DNA of 50,607 nt from Dimargaris cristalligena (Eukaryota > Kickxellomycota > Dimargaritomycetes > Dimargaritales > Dimargaritaceae), in contig JANBQC010000154.1 of assembly GCA_027576995.1 (NCBI GenBank), positions 1 to 50,607 on the forward strand. Direction: 5' to 3'. Position numbers and translations under genes: made by a program. The notes beneath the pieces were generated by a model that was not told where the DNA came from, made no database searches, and worked only from the letters and a program-made list of their open reading frames with translations. Of the stretch, positions 22,722 through 33,060 are shown piece after piece (position 1 is the first letter of the stretch; the number at the start of each line of letters is the position of its first letter).

Positions 22722-23771
22722 TTACTCCTTCATGGCGGTGGCATCCTCCTCGGTCTTCTGCTTGTCAGCGGACTTGCGTTCCAACAGAGCCTTGCGGTCG
22801 TTATCGAGCTTGATCTTGATGATCTGGACGTTGGAAGGGTGGATGCCAATGGGGGCGGAGGCACCGTTGACCTTCTCGCGGACGACGCGGTCAATGTGGA
22901 TAATGAACTTCTTGCGGGACACCTCGGTGACACGGCCCTCGCGGCCCTTGTAGGTACCGCGCACAACGACCACCTCGTCGTCCTGACGGATAGGCAGAGT
23001 GCGGAACTGATGCTTGGCGCGGAGCTCCTTGGACAGGGAAGAGCTCATGATCTTTCTGCGCTCACCGCTGGAGGCGGAGAAATGGGCCTTGCGGCACTTA
23101 CGCCGGGAAGAGGTAACTTCTGTGAATGGGTAGATAGAGAGGGAAGGGGTCAATAAATTATAATATATATATATGAATATGAGTCTCGCGGGTGAGAATA
23201 GGGGAGGGTGATTCATAATAATTCACCGTTATAGAGATTCGAATGTCCTTAGTAGTTAGACATTGTAGTATGTCGCGCGATTCCCGCTCGTCCAGAAGAG
23301 CCATAGTGAGCAGATTCCTAGCCCGTGGGTATCCAAGGGAATCCGAGGTCCGCCCATCCTAACCCATTTCCGGCCACGGGGTAGTTCGTTATGGGAGACT
23401 GTCGCCAAACTCTAACTACACATCAGCCTCGACTGACCGAAACGAAGAGCCGAGAGTGGTTCCGCCTATTCGGCCGGTTGAGTCAAGTGGTAAAGCAAGC
23501 CGGGCAGTTCAACCGTAAATCCACAGCAACTTGCGCAAAACAGGTGAATAACGGATGGACCTTGCCCGATAAGAGTGTATATGCGGTCGCCTAGCCCACC
23601 TACAGGACGGATGGATGGATAGATGGATGGATGGGTTCGGAACGGACTACCACGAATCAGAGTGGCCTTTGCCAGCGGGGCGAGGGTTGGACGAGCGGTT
23701 GGCGAACGGACGGACGGACGGGTGTATGGTCTAACGAGGGCGCGACGGCACTTACTGCGAGCGAAGGCCAT
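22722..23771 (-). CDS. RPL26: 60S ribosomal protein L26 (uL24)
   Basis: Exon 1 is 23771-23756 (16 nt) and exon 2 is 23119-22722. The 636-bp intron has donor GTAAGT and acceptor TTCACAG. The split codon gives [19 protein letters not shown], matching the conserved L26 start. The 137-residue product is full length and near-canonical: [35 protein letters not shown] (KOW motif), [29 protein letters not shown]. It binds 23S-like rRNA domain I on the large subunit near the exit tunnel. A tiny first exon and a long first intron are usual for fungal ribosomal protein genes. I searched the intron for a box C/D snoRNA on the coding strand and found none. The intron holds GGAT/GGAC tetranucleotide repeats near 23607-23634 and 23709-23720. 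Confidence 0.97.
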
Positions 23772-24726
23772 CGTGGTGGTGTGTATTTTCGTCGACACGA
23801 GTGGAAGCAAATGTGCAACTAGTTACGGAAAAATACAGGAAGAGAGGGAGCTTAGATTATTCCACTTTGCCATCAATAAAATAGAGCCCTCTCCATCGGA
23901 TTTCTCTTACCAATTTGTTTGCCACCCTCATCTTACTCTCACACACACGCACTCCCTTTCTCTCGCTAGGCTCGGCGCATGGTTTGGTGCCTATCAAAGC
24001 CCCACCCACACTGCTGCCACATCGCAAACGGTATAGCAAAATCCCATTATAGGCGCGGGTCGAGCTATTATAGTCACGTGATTATTTCACCTGGATTAAT
24101 TTGACCCACACCTTATATATTTTCCCATTCTCAACTACCAAATCCTAAGGAAATCCGGCTTAAATGGCACCAAGTTACCCAGGGTAAGCATACATGAAGA
24201 TAATCAAAGTAAAGTTGTGAGAGAGGGTGCTTTATAATATACATAATAGAATGGATGAAGGGCGTTGTATAAGGAGTGAATTAGCTAGTATAGGTTAGAG
24301 CTACTAGATACTGAACATAGCAAGTAGGAATGCCTGCAAAAGTAGATGCGCAATAGCCATCTAAAGGATTCAAAGATTAAGTAGTGTAAGGAGAGCTATT
24401 CGCAAAAATGAATGGTTTGCAATGGCAGTTAAGGATGTAGTGTTTATTGAATATATATATATATATATAATTTTCGTATCCACCATTTCTAGCATCGTAG
24501 TCAGTAGTATATGATTGTGTATATAAATCCCTAGGCATTATTTAATGAGAAATGATCAATTTTCTGATTAGCTCTATCTATTCGGAATTCTATTTCCAAT
24601 ACTAAAATGGTGTGCCACCAGAGATATTACCTTTCATCCGCAGCCTTATACAGTTAGGCTGTATTGTATTTCTCCCAGGTGCTTTATTGACCTAACTTGC
24701 CCTTATTCCCTCCTAGTAAATGCATC
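23772..24726. other. Divergent promoter region, RPL26 and Nudix-TatD gene
   Basis: A 955-bp spacer between divergent starts. It contains TCACGTGA at 24074-24081 and a (TA)n run at 24450-24470. Just before the Nudix-TatD ATG there is a CCTAAC branch-like word (about 24691) and an acceptor-like CCTCCTAG ending at 24716. This suggests that the gene has an intron in its 5' leader. No separate gene is seen. Confidence 0.5.
24074..24081. promoter_or_regulatory. E-box palindrome TCACGTGA
   Basis: A perfect CACGTG core (bHLH factors such as Cbf1 or Tye7 in yeasts) lies about 300 bp upstream of the L26 start, inside the divergent promoter region. An 8-bp site can occur by chance. Confidence 0.3.
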
Positions 24727-26439
24727 ATGTCCGACCCCTCCTCAAACTTTACCTACTCTCCGAATGTAGCCAATCGGTTAGTCCCGGCCACAAACATCCT
24801 TGCCTCATTGTCGAACCATGTCACCCGAATAGTGGTGGGTGTGGCCATTTTCCACCCCACTAACCCGGACCAGGTGCTCATTGTACAGCGTACCGATGCC
24901 GAAGAACATTTCCCAAGCCAATTCGAATTACCCGGTGGTCATATGGAGCCTACCGATGCTACCGTGCTTCATGCCGTCGTTCGCGAGACCCAGGAGGAGA
25001 CGGGATTGAAGGTCACCAAAATCACGACTGAGTTTGAACCGTTTGAGTATCAAGTGACTTATAATAACACCAACAACGACCCCGAGACCCAAACCGAACC
25101 GGTTGCCCAAACCATCACCACCTTGCAATTGAATTTCCGTGTCCAAGTTTACCCCGGCCCTATCAAACTCAACCCAGACGAACACCAAAGCTATGCCTGG
25201 GTCGCTCTAGACGATATTGACCGCTATCGAATGAGCCCCACCATGGCGCAGGTTGTACGGAATGCTCTTGCCTACAACCATACACTGTCTACATCTGATA
25301 GTATCCCGCATGTCCCACTCATCGACTGCCACGCTCATTTTATACCGCCGCATATCTCTTTTGCGGATTTACAGACCCAGCTCCAGGAGTGCAAGAAGCA
25401 AGATGTTTATATTGTGGCGGTGTCTGAAGGCCTACAGGATGCCCAAGCAATTGCTGAGGTCTGGCAGTCCTTGAGTGAGTCGAATGCTCACTCCAAAAAT
25501 CCGGGATCCTCCTCCTTGTGGGCCGTCCCCCGAGAGGCCCACAACCCACAAGATTGGGAGACCTTTGTTCAGTGTTACCGTCAGTACGTGGCCCCCTGCT
25601 ACGGGATCCACCCTGCCCAAAAAAACGAACCATTGGAGACAGCTGAGTCTGTTGTCACCTCTAGCCTTGATCGATCCCAGTACCGCTCGGCCAGATTTAT
25701 AACCGCCACTAGCCATCCCGATGGCAATGCCATTGCAGATGACGACTGGCCCCTCATGACCGAATTCATCCGCCGCGAGACTGCCCGAGGCCAGTGCGTT
25801 GGAATTGGCGAAGTGGGTCTTGATTTTTCCCCGCATGTGCTCCGGGGAGACCCCTCCACCGATGAAGGAAAGCGTAGCCAGCGGTCTCTGTTGCAGCACC
25901 AGATCCAGCTGGCCCGGTCCCTGGAGTTGCCACTTAATGTCCACTCCCGCCAGGCCGGAAAGTACGTACTCGAGATACTGGAGGCCGAGCTCAAGCAAGC
26001 TAGCCAGCGGGATGTCGGTGACGCCGATGGACCCCCTACCACTCCGGTCTCGCCCCCCATGGTCCCTGTTCTCTTACATGCCTTCGATGGGAAGCCCAGT
26101 GTGGTGCGACGGGCCCTCGGCCTAGACTTTGTTTATTTTTCCATTGCCCCCGCCGTCCTTCGGGAGCCCCAGTTTCAACGCCTAGTCGAACTAGTTCCTT
26201 TGGATCGCCTGGTGCTGGAATCGGATAGTCCCGCTTTGGGTGCCGTCAAAGGCGAACCAAGCCACCCCGCCCATATCCGACAGGTGGTGGCGCACATTGC
26301 TCGGATTAAACAAGTGCCCGAGATTGAAGTGGCCCGCCAGACCACGCGGAATGCATTGCGGATTTTTACCCGGCTGGCTCGTATGTGGCCCCACGTAGCA
26401 GCAGCTGTTGGAATGCCATCAATCTCTGGTCAGACCTAG
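24727..26439 (+). CDS. Nudix hydrolase - TatD (TATDN3-type) metal-dependent hydrolase fusion
   Basis: A single uninterrupted frame of 570 codons from ATG 24727. An upstream in-frame TTG and an out-of-frame ATG at 24720 are not used in this call. Residues about 32-180 form a Nudix fold: FELPGGHMEPTD, then VVRETQEETGL (R86, E87, E90, E91, G93). The loop is one residue longer than the textbook GX5EX7REUXEEXGU, as in several fungal relatives. Residues about 197-560 form a TatD metal hydrolase with all ligand motifs: LIDCHAHF (H202, H204), GIGEVGLDFSP, VHSRQAG, LLHAFDG and LESDSPALG. GLDFSP, LHAFDG and SDSPALG are most like TATDN3. Nudix enzymes hydrolyse nucleoside diphosphate-X compounds, and TatD proteins are 3'-5' nucleases. 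A shared role in nucleotide or DNA clean-up is inference. The central insert (NNTNNDPETQ) and the 228-330 region are variable. Confidence 0.93.
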   Translation: MSDPSSNFTYSPNVANRLVPATNILASLSNHVTRIVVGVAIFHPTNPDQVLIVQRTDAEEHFPSQFELPGGHMEPTDATVLHAVVRETQEETGLKVTKITTEFEPFEYQVTYNNTNNDPETQTEPVAQTITTLQLNFRVQVYPGPIKLNPDEHQSYAWVALDDIDRYRMSPTMAQVVRNALAYNHTLSTSDSIPHVPLIDCHAHFIPPHISFADLQTQLQECKKQDVYIVAVSEGLQDAQAIAEVWQSLSESNAHSKNPGSSSLWAVPREAHNPQDWETFVQCYRQYVAPCYGIHPAQKNEPLETAESVVTSSLDRSQYRSARFITATSHPDGNAIADDDWPLMTEFIRRETARGQCVGIGEVGLDFSPHVLRGDPSTDEGKRSQRSLLQHQIQLARSLELPLNVHSRQAGKYVLEILEAELKQASQRDVGDADGPPTTPVSPPMVPVLLHAFDGKPSVVRRALGLDFVYFSIAPAVLREPQFQRLVELVPLDRLVLESDSPALGAVKGEPSHPAHIRQVVAHIARIKQVPEIEVARQTTRNALRIFTRLARMWPHVAAAVGMPSISGQT

Positions 26440-26840
26440 TAAACTAATCTGTTCATATTATGGCCCTAACCTTTGTCCTGTGCATCGCGCTATTTATTAC
26501 CAGTGGCCTGTGAACCAATTTAGGCAATCAGCCATATTCAGACGGGTGAAAGGGTTTTCTTCTTCCACTTTTCGAGCCATTGATGTTTCTTTTCAAAGCT
26601 TCGTATGACTAAACCAGCTGACCTTGGTTAGTTTCGATTGTATTCTTACCAAACCATACTTCTGAATAAATATATTCAAGCATTCTTTACTTAATTTCAT
26701 TTAATTATGGATGACATATAATTAAGTATCAGGGATTCAATGATACCATCCTCCCTCATCTAATTGTATAATTTTTACAAAATGCATTTAATAGAAGCAA
26801 TATAAGCATAGTTGCTACCCATCTCAAGGGATGCTCCTGC
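26440..26840. other. Convergent 3' spacer
   Basis: 401 bp between the stops of the Nudix-TatD gene and NFU1. It contains AATAAA-type words near 26664 that could serve polyadenylation. No gene. Confidence 0.5.
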
Positions 26841-27710
26841 TTACGGCTTGGTCTCTAGCGACTTCTCGAACTTAGCGAACTCGTCTCCGCCCAACTTGTC
26901 CAGCTCCGTTTCTACTTGTTCAACGGACGTGACTTCGGGGATATAATGCATCAACATATTCTCGATACCGTTCTTTAGCGTGATAACCGACGAGGAACAC
27001 GTGCGGCAGGCGCCCTTCAGGGCCAACTGAACGACCCCCGATCCCTCGTTAAAGCCGATATACTCAATATCGCCACCGTCCTCCTGGATCGAGGGGCGAA
27101 TGCGGGTATCCAGCAACTCCTTAATCATTTGAACGACTTCCGAGTCATCGGGCAATATTTGGGTGTCGCGCGGGGAAGTGGGCATCTCGTCCTCGGTCTG
27201 GAACACAATCGGTTGACCCGAGGAATAAAAGTCCATGATGGCGCCGTAAATGTCGGGTTTCAACAACTGCCACGGCGTGTCCTGGTCCTTGGTCACGGTA
27301 ATGAAATCGCGGCCGAAAAAGACGCCGGTAACACCGTCGACCATGAGGAGAGCCTTGGCCAACGGGGAGGCGCGGGCACTGCGCATGTCCAGGAATTCGA
27401 GGGTCCCCGATTGACCCTCGGGGAGGACGGCTTCGCCGGGAACGAATTTGAGGGAATCCTGGTTGGGGGTGGTTTCGGTGCGAATGAACATGGACCGACG
27501 GGACATTAGACTGCCTAATACGGGTCCGGTGAACGGAGAGGGGGAGGAGGAAGTAGGGGCAGTCCAGCCGCGGGTGGGAATGGAGTTGGGGAGGAAGGAG
27601 AGAGACCGGGTCTGGATCAGTCGGCCACCCAGTCCCCGCAAAGGAGCAGCAACCAAGCGGAGAGGAAGCCTGGTGGCGGTGGTAGCGAGCAAGACAAAAT
27701 GGGAGACCAT
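26841..27710 (-). CDS. NFU1: NFU1 mitochondrial iron-sulfur cluster carrier
   Basis: An intronless 289-residue frame from ATG 27710. The first 75 residues or so are Arg/Ser-rich and lack acidic residues, as in a mitochondrial presequence (LRLVAAPLRGLGGRLIQTRS). Residues 78-165 form the Nfu_N domain (RTETTPNQDSLKFVPG, AKALLMVDGVTGVFFGRDF). Residues 189-256 form the NifU-like domain (KELLDTRIRPSIQEDGGDIEY) with the cluster-binding CxxC in GACRTCSSS (C235, C238). In known systems NFU1 dimers hold a [4Fe-4S] cluster and pass it to lipoate synthase, complex II and complex I parts in the matrix. Length and motif spacing are normal. Complex I subunit NDUFS4 lies 6 kb away. Confidence 0.96.
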   Translation of the reverse strand: MVSHFVLLATTATRLPLRLVAAPLRGLGGRLIQTRSLSFLPNSIPTRGWTAPTSSSPSPFTGPVLGSLMSRRSMFIRTETTPNQDSLKFVPGEAVLPEGQSGTLEFLDMRSARASPLAKALLMVDGVTGVFFGRDFITVTKDQDTPWQLLKPDIYGAIMDFYSSGQPIVFQTEDEMPTSPRDTQILPDDSEVVQMIKELLDTRIRPSIQEDGGDIEYIGFNEGSGVVQLALKGACRTCSSSVITLKNGIENMLMHYIPEVTSVEQVETELDKLGGDEFAKFEKSLETKP

Positions 27711-29127
27711 GGTTTTCTATAGAATGGCAGAGTGACTGCTTGAATCAAAATAGGGAAAGTCGAATATTGGAGCGTAATGAAATATACAATTGTAGGGAAA
27801 ACCTAATGGTACTGGAACGCATGAGAGCGAGGCATTCAGGTACATGGTGGCGTGGCTTGGGGCAGCGGTTGCTGAACGACCCACTCCTGGCATAGTTATC
27901 AGTTCAGTTCTGCCACCCCAGGAATTTCCCCCAGGGCGCAGGAATGTATGCCGTTGGGAGATTTGACCAATAGAGCTCCGTAGTTGATTTACCCACTTAA
28001 TTTGCTTAGAAATACGACTGGCCGCCAGCTCCAATTTCTGTCAAATCGGCCTGATACGGGAAAGCTCGCGTAGTACTGTCCTTTTTTAGAATGGGGGGAT
28101 GTTGGGTATGCATCATTATGACCTTTTAAGCCGATTCCTTGAACTATACCGGTAAAAGGTGGTAATATATATGAGGATGATTACCCAAAAAACCCCTCTC
28201 TGCCGAGGATATGTCGAATATTCTTTGAATGTCCCATTTGGTCGGATTACGATGCGACGGGGGCAACCACGTGCTCTGAATAAATCGGATTAGACGGCAC
28301 ATCGCGTCTTTGACCAAGTTATTGGTACTGTGCCATTTGGAAGGTTGTATTAGCTGGTTATTCTCTTTTGCCCACCACTTAATACTACCGAGTACACAAG
28401 TAAGATGCAGCTAGTGGCGCATGGGCGTAGATGGGCAAGGTCCATGCTTAATATTCAGGGCAAACGGGCGACCAACGGGCTTGCACCCCGTTTTATTCAC
28501 CCCAGTTTCACGTTCGCACTTCAAGTCCCATTCTACACTTTTGATAAACCTGCTTAACGAACGCTGGGGTTCCTATTTGCCGGAAACTGAACCGAATGAG
28601 GCTGATGCACCCTGTTCGCATAGTAAACAGAATAGGTGGAGCCGTCACCACTAACAGGAAAAAGAGAACGTCTCTTCCAGAGTAATCCACCTCATCATCC
28701 ATTGTGGAATCATCGAACCTCCGTCACTTCGTCCACACCCGTGATGTCATCGTTCCACCCCACCAACACCCATTTTAGTACAGGCGTATATAATCCACCC
28801 CGTCTTCCCTCATCTAGCAAGTGTATAATAGCCGGTCTATTCCTTCAATTCCTTTTACTTTGCCCCTCTGTATTATATTTTGTCATTTATAATATCCATG
28901 GCCCAATTCACTCAAATACATCATCTTTGAACTAGTTTCCTTTGCCCCGCTGGTTCCACCAGCCACGTTGGGCATTAATACCTATCCATCAACCTAGAAA
29001 GTGGCAGTTTAAATTTATCTCACTCGTATTTCCGCTTCTTATTGTCAACGCATATCACAATACACCTGGGCCATACCCAGTCAAACACCCCAGTATCCTA
29101 TATTTTCCCATACAATTGCAGTCGACC
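27711..29127. other. Divergent spacer, NFU1 and 3D-like gene A
   Basis: 1.4 kb without a supported gene. A TATA-like TATATAA lies at 28787-28793, with a CRE-like TGATGTCA nearby at about 28743, about 335-380 bp upstream of the 3D-like gene A start. CACGTG lies near 28269. The frame of gene A is open upstream to 28942, but from a TTG, so I treat that part as leader. Confidence 0.45.
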
Positions 29128-29850
29128 ATGTACCTGGGGTTCCCCTTTATCCACCTGGGGGTATGGATTTTCCTCCTGGGCCGCCTTGCCGCCTCACCTC
29201 TTCCCACAGCCAGTCCAACAGCTTCCTCCACCGAGTCGGTGCACCCCACGACTGATTCTGCAAGAAGTTTACTCGGGACGCCCATGATCCTGTACAGTTA
29301 CCACGTGGCCTACGAGAGCAGCACCCGCGGTCCCCAGTCCGTGGCCCTCTATGACTGCGAGGGAACCCTCCTCGCCCATTCGACCGCCGACTTCGCCCGA
29401 AACCTCGTCAAACAAGGCTCGGGCCGCCTATTCGACGGTCGTTACATCAACCAGTCCTACTGCACCTGCGACTCTGACCAATATAACTGTTTCAGTCTGG
29501 TGGACGGACCTTTGGGCTCGGGCGGCCAAACCCTGAACTCCTACACGAGTGCCAGCTCGGACTTGTATCCCATCGGCACGACCCTCTGGATAACCGAATT
29601 GGCGGACCAGCTCCTTGCCAATGGCCAACACCACTCCGGGTGTGTGCGGGTGGACGATTCGTACGATGAACCCCATTCGGGTATTCTGAGCCTGTTTATC
29701 GGTCGGGAAATTAGCGGTCAGTTTTTGATGAAGGAACTGCAGTCGGATTCGACCCCGATTGTCCATGCTCAAGTGGCCGACTGTCAACCCCGGGAGTATA
29801 CAGACCGCTACTTGCGCCCCATCGCCTTACGCTACCTACTTTTCAAATAG
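29128..29850 (+). CDS. Secreted protein with 3D/double-psi-barrel-like core, paralogue A
   Basis: 240 residues from ATG 29128, chosen because a clear signal peptide follows (MYLGFPFIHL, then GVWIFLLGRLAAS). The next 30 residues are Ser/Thr/Pro-rich. The core (about 55-225) has YHVAYESSTRG, KQGSGRLFDGRYIN, SSDLYPIGT, HHSGCVRVDD and YTDRYLRP, with six cysteines also kept in paralogue B. The SSDxYPxGT...VRVDD...LSLF pattern resembles the 3D domain of MltA/RlpA-type double-psi beta barrels (D...PxG...D..), where Asp residues form the active site. The third Asp is not obvious here. Family placement is by pattern only. A cell-wall or extracellular carbohydrate role is inference. Paralogue B lies 2.4 kb downstream on the same strand. 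Confidence 0.8.
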   Translation: MYLGFPFIHLGVWIFLLGRLAASPLPTASPTASSTESVHPTTDSARSLLGTPMILYSYHVAYESSTRGPQSVALYDCEGTLLAHSTADFARNLVKQGSGRLFDGRYINQSYCTCDSDQYNCFSLVDGPLGSGGQTLNSYTSASSDLYPIGTTLWITELADQLLANGQHHSGCVRVDDSYDEPHSGILSLFIGREISGQFLMKELQSDSTPIVHAQVADCQPREYTDRYLRPIALRYLLFK

Positions 29851-32274
29851 CCTTATTATCCTTATAAAATATAAGTGTATATATAAATGTATATTACCAT
29901 TCCTCAAAACTGTTTATTTATAATTTCGACAGCTTTGAGCGGCACAGACTTGATGCTGGCTTTCCGTAAGGAACTGCCGCTTGGTAACCGGGTATTGGTT
30001 AATCATTTGTGAATTTCGAGTAGGTCGTCCACACTGTCGCGGACTGTAAATGGGTGCCCATTGTGCCAATCAATCCCCTCGATTTGCTTAATAGGTAATG
30101 CAATATTGGTATTATATGGTCACCGAGTAGTGGCTTGGTCTGGAGAAAGGGAGGTGGTTAATACGAATTCCTTTTATCTAAAGGAAGATGCCCTTCTCTA
30201 CGGCTAAGAAGGCAATTGTATCCCTCCTCAACCACTCGGTAGGTATAGGTAGAATGCACCCATTAATAGCGACGAACACATGTCCAAGTCGGTTTGATAA
30301 GGCTGATGTGCTTCCCTATTAGCTATTGATGGATCCCGTTGAACGAGGTATTTTCATCCTTGAAGGGGAAATCCTTCACCACTGCACTGGGGTAGTTTTG
30401 TTCACAGGCCCTTAGTATCATTCCCCAACAGGTCGAAGAAAGGGTGGCTAGCACCCCACCTAAAACGATCATTTTAACACTCTTACACATACGCACACAC
30501 ACACTCATTCTCTCTCTCTGGGTGGATCATTCGCTAACACCGAAGCCGGGTGTTGAACCCCTCTTTGGGGAGAAGTGGTATGTCGTTTATATTGCTACCC
30601 CATCCGGGATTTCCTTTGGGAATATAAACATTTTGGGGCCAGTATGATCTCCCCTCGCCAAAGAAACAAGAACAAGTGGTTGAGATAATCATCATCATCT
30701 CAGTACCCGTCGCAAACTACAGCAGGCCTCGATAGTACAGACACACCTTAGTCAAATTACCTGTTTGCCAAATAGAGGGTGGGATACGGAACTAGTCCAC
30801 TGTCCTCTACATGCTCAGCAGGGGGTTCAAAGTGGATCGTTATTTCTATCCGACTCCCCACCAGATAAAATCACCCATAGTTGTTCGTGGGTAACTCCTA
30901 ATGGCGGCTGGCATTAAAAGTTATCAGTTGGCTGAACCCGGCTTAGTTAGTAGCTGAATGGACCCCAAGTCATTAAAGACAACCATACAGTCCTGGCATT
31001 TTTCTTCTCTTAATGACCCCCCACTCCAGCTCAGCAAACAAAAGAACTGTATGGCTAGATAAATTAATAGAAGGGAGGAATGGGACTCGGTTTTAACGAT
31101 CTGTATCTCCCTGTCCTTCCCGGCCTGTTTTGATCAACGCCCCAGCTTTAATGTCCATGAATTCTACTGATAGCCAGTCGCACCACGCGCTCATCCCCAT
31201 TAGTTGTACCGTGGGCACTTGGCCATGCCTCTAACTAGGCGAATCCATAATTTCTATGAAAGCCAAAAGAATCTAAAGCAAGCGCTTGAAATATGTTCAG
31301 TGGATCTGTAGAAGAGCATTCCATATTTATTCGACCTTATTCCTAACAAGTATGCTATATGTAGGGAAAGCTGGACCAATCCTTCTTGACCTATTGCTAA
31401 AAGGATACATTTACGAGAGGCCAAATGGTAAAAGATACGGTATGAGTGGGGGTGGGTAAAAGTACCATTCCCATGTCCAGTATAGAAGGACATATCCATG
31501 CGTGTTCCCTCGTCCACCCACGTTTATCCCTAATCCAGCGTTAAAGGAAAATCGCGAATACTGTAACCCTCATTGGCCGATCCATTACGCATAACTACAC
31601 ATACCTAAATTGGTAAGCGGTGTGGCCTTGTAAGCCCCTCCTCCCCCTAATGCGAGTAAAAATTATACCACTTGAAGTCAAGCCTGAATAACGGATACTA
31701 ATTAGGCCCAAGCAAGGGAATGGCTGCCTGTCCACAGTATAAGCCGGGTAATGAGAATGTTCATTCCCGAAGCAACTCCCGCACTCACATTTTCTCATGA
31801 TTTTTAAGCCATCGGGTCTTGCATTGTGCTTTATTAAGGGCACCGTCATGAATGAGGATTTTCACCCATTACCGGCATTGATGCACTGTTTCCTGTCGTA
31901 CTGATTTAAATAGTGCAATTGCGGTCTACCATTCTAAAGTATATATAGTAGATTGTGCCGCCCCGCCTCTATTGAGCAAACTGGCGATATTTTTTAGCGG
32001 CTCTCCCTCATAATTACTACAATTCATATATATTTATATTTATTCCAGGTGTTTTCTATACCATTGCTTTATATTTGAACTAGATTTTAATTTTTCCAAC
32101 GGCGACGTGCCTGGGTCTCCAAGGTGGCGCTACCGCCGACCAAGAGCCTTATAAAACTGTATCGACCTTTAGATATTCCAACTAGTTGATTTCAAGATAT
32201 CTGTCAACTCTTGGTCATATCTCTTCCCTGCTCCCTATCCCCAGTTCGACCCGCGATTATAGTCGTTTTTGACC
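29851..32274. other. 2.4-kb spacer between the paralogue pair
   Basis: No supported gene. Several frames of 60-87 codons occur on both strands, without domains. Small CA/CT-rich stretches lie near 30485-30515. The right end carries the promoter of paralogue B. No transposon ends or long repeats are visible that would explain the duplication. Confidence 0.5.
32150..32156 (+). promoter_or_regulatory. TATA box of 3D-like paralogue B
   Basis: TATAAAA lies about 120 bp upstream of the ATG at 32275, at a distance usual for a fungal TATA box. It is the clearest TATA element in the window. Confidence 0.5.
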
Positions 32275-33060
32275 ATGGTCCTATGTGGTGTTTGGGGGAT
32301 TTTCCTCTTCGCTTACTTAATCGTACTCACCCGGGCCGATCAGTTTTTTAACTCCACGACCCTCACTAACAGCCGGAACCCCTCTTTTCCCGCCGAACTA
32401 CAACCATTGCCGCCGTCCACACTGGCGGCCACCCGTGCCACGCGAAGGATCCGGGCGGTTGACATCGTCCTCAAATACGATGCCAGTAAGGACGGTACCC
32501 ACGAACTGATTTTCAGTTCGTACAATGTGGCCTACGAAAGTCGCACCCGGGGCACCCGCGATACGTATGTGCGGGACTGCCAAGGTCAACCGCTTGTCAA
32601 GGTCACCCACCAATTCGCCGAGGATCTTTTGCGCCAGGGGTCGGGGCGACTCCTGACGGGGCAGTACATGAACATTGGGGACTGTCTCTGCGAGAATAAC
32701 TTCAGCTGCTTCATGTTCACCGCAGCGGCCATGGGTATCGGGGGCGCGCAACTCCAGGCTTTTGTGAGTGTGTCGTCGGACGTGTACCCGTTGGGCACTT
32801 ATTTGATGGTCGAGGAACTCAAGGGTCTTTTACTGCCCAATGGGGAGCACCACGACGGTTGCGTGCGGGTCGACGATTATTACGAAGACTCGATTCTGGG
32901 CAACTTGACGCTGTTCGTCGATAAGAAGGGCAACGATGATTTTATCCGGGGCTTATTGCACAATGATAATGTCCGCGCTACCCCTTCTGACTGCAAACCC
33001 AAACACTACACGGATCGTTATTTGTTTCCCATTTCGATGGTGCTCTTCAAATTTACCTAA
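32275..33060 (+). CDS. Secreted protein with 3D/double-psi-barrel-like core, paralogue B
   Basis: 261 residues from ATG 32275. A TTG two codons upstream is not used. The signal peptide is MVLCGVWGIFLFAYLIVLTRA, up to about residue 21. A polar stretch of about 55 residues precedes the core: YNVAYESRTRG, RQGSGRLLTGQYMN, SSDVYPLGT, HHDGCVRVDDYYED and YTDRYLFP. By eye it matches paralogue A at roughly 40-45% identity, with the six cysteines at equivalent places and almost no gaps. The signal and linker regions differ freely. Like A, it is intronless. The core resembles a 3D double-psi beta barrel with two of three expected Asp residues evident. The conserved Cys pattern implies three disulfides in an extracellular protein. 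Function unknown. Confidence 0.82.
   Translation: MVLCGVWGIFLFAYLIVLTRADQFFNSTTLTNSRNPSFPAELQPLPPSTLAATRATRRIRAVDIVLKYDASKDGTHELIFSSYNVAYESRTRGTRDTYVRDCQGQPLVKVTHQFAEDLLRQGSGRLLTGQYMNIGDCLCENNFSCFMFTAAAMGIGGAQLQAFVSVSSDVYPLGTYLMVEELKGLLLPNGEHHDGCVRVDDYYEDSILGNLTLFVDKKGNDDFIRGLLHNDNVRATPSDCKPKHYTDRYLFPISMVLFKFT

Noticed and set aside
23120..23755. Box C/D snoRNA inside the L26 intron
   Set aside because: No RTGATGA/CTGA pair is found in the coding orientation.
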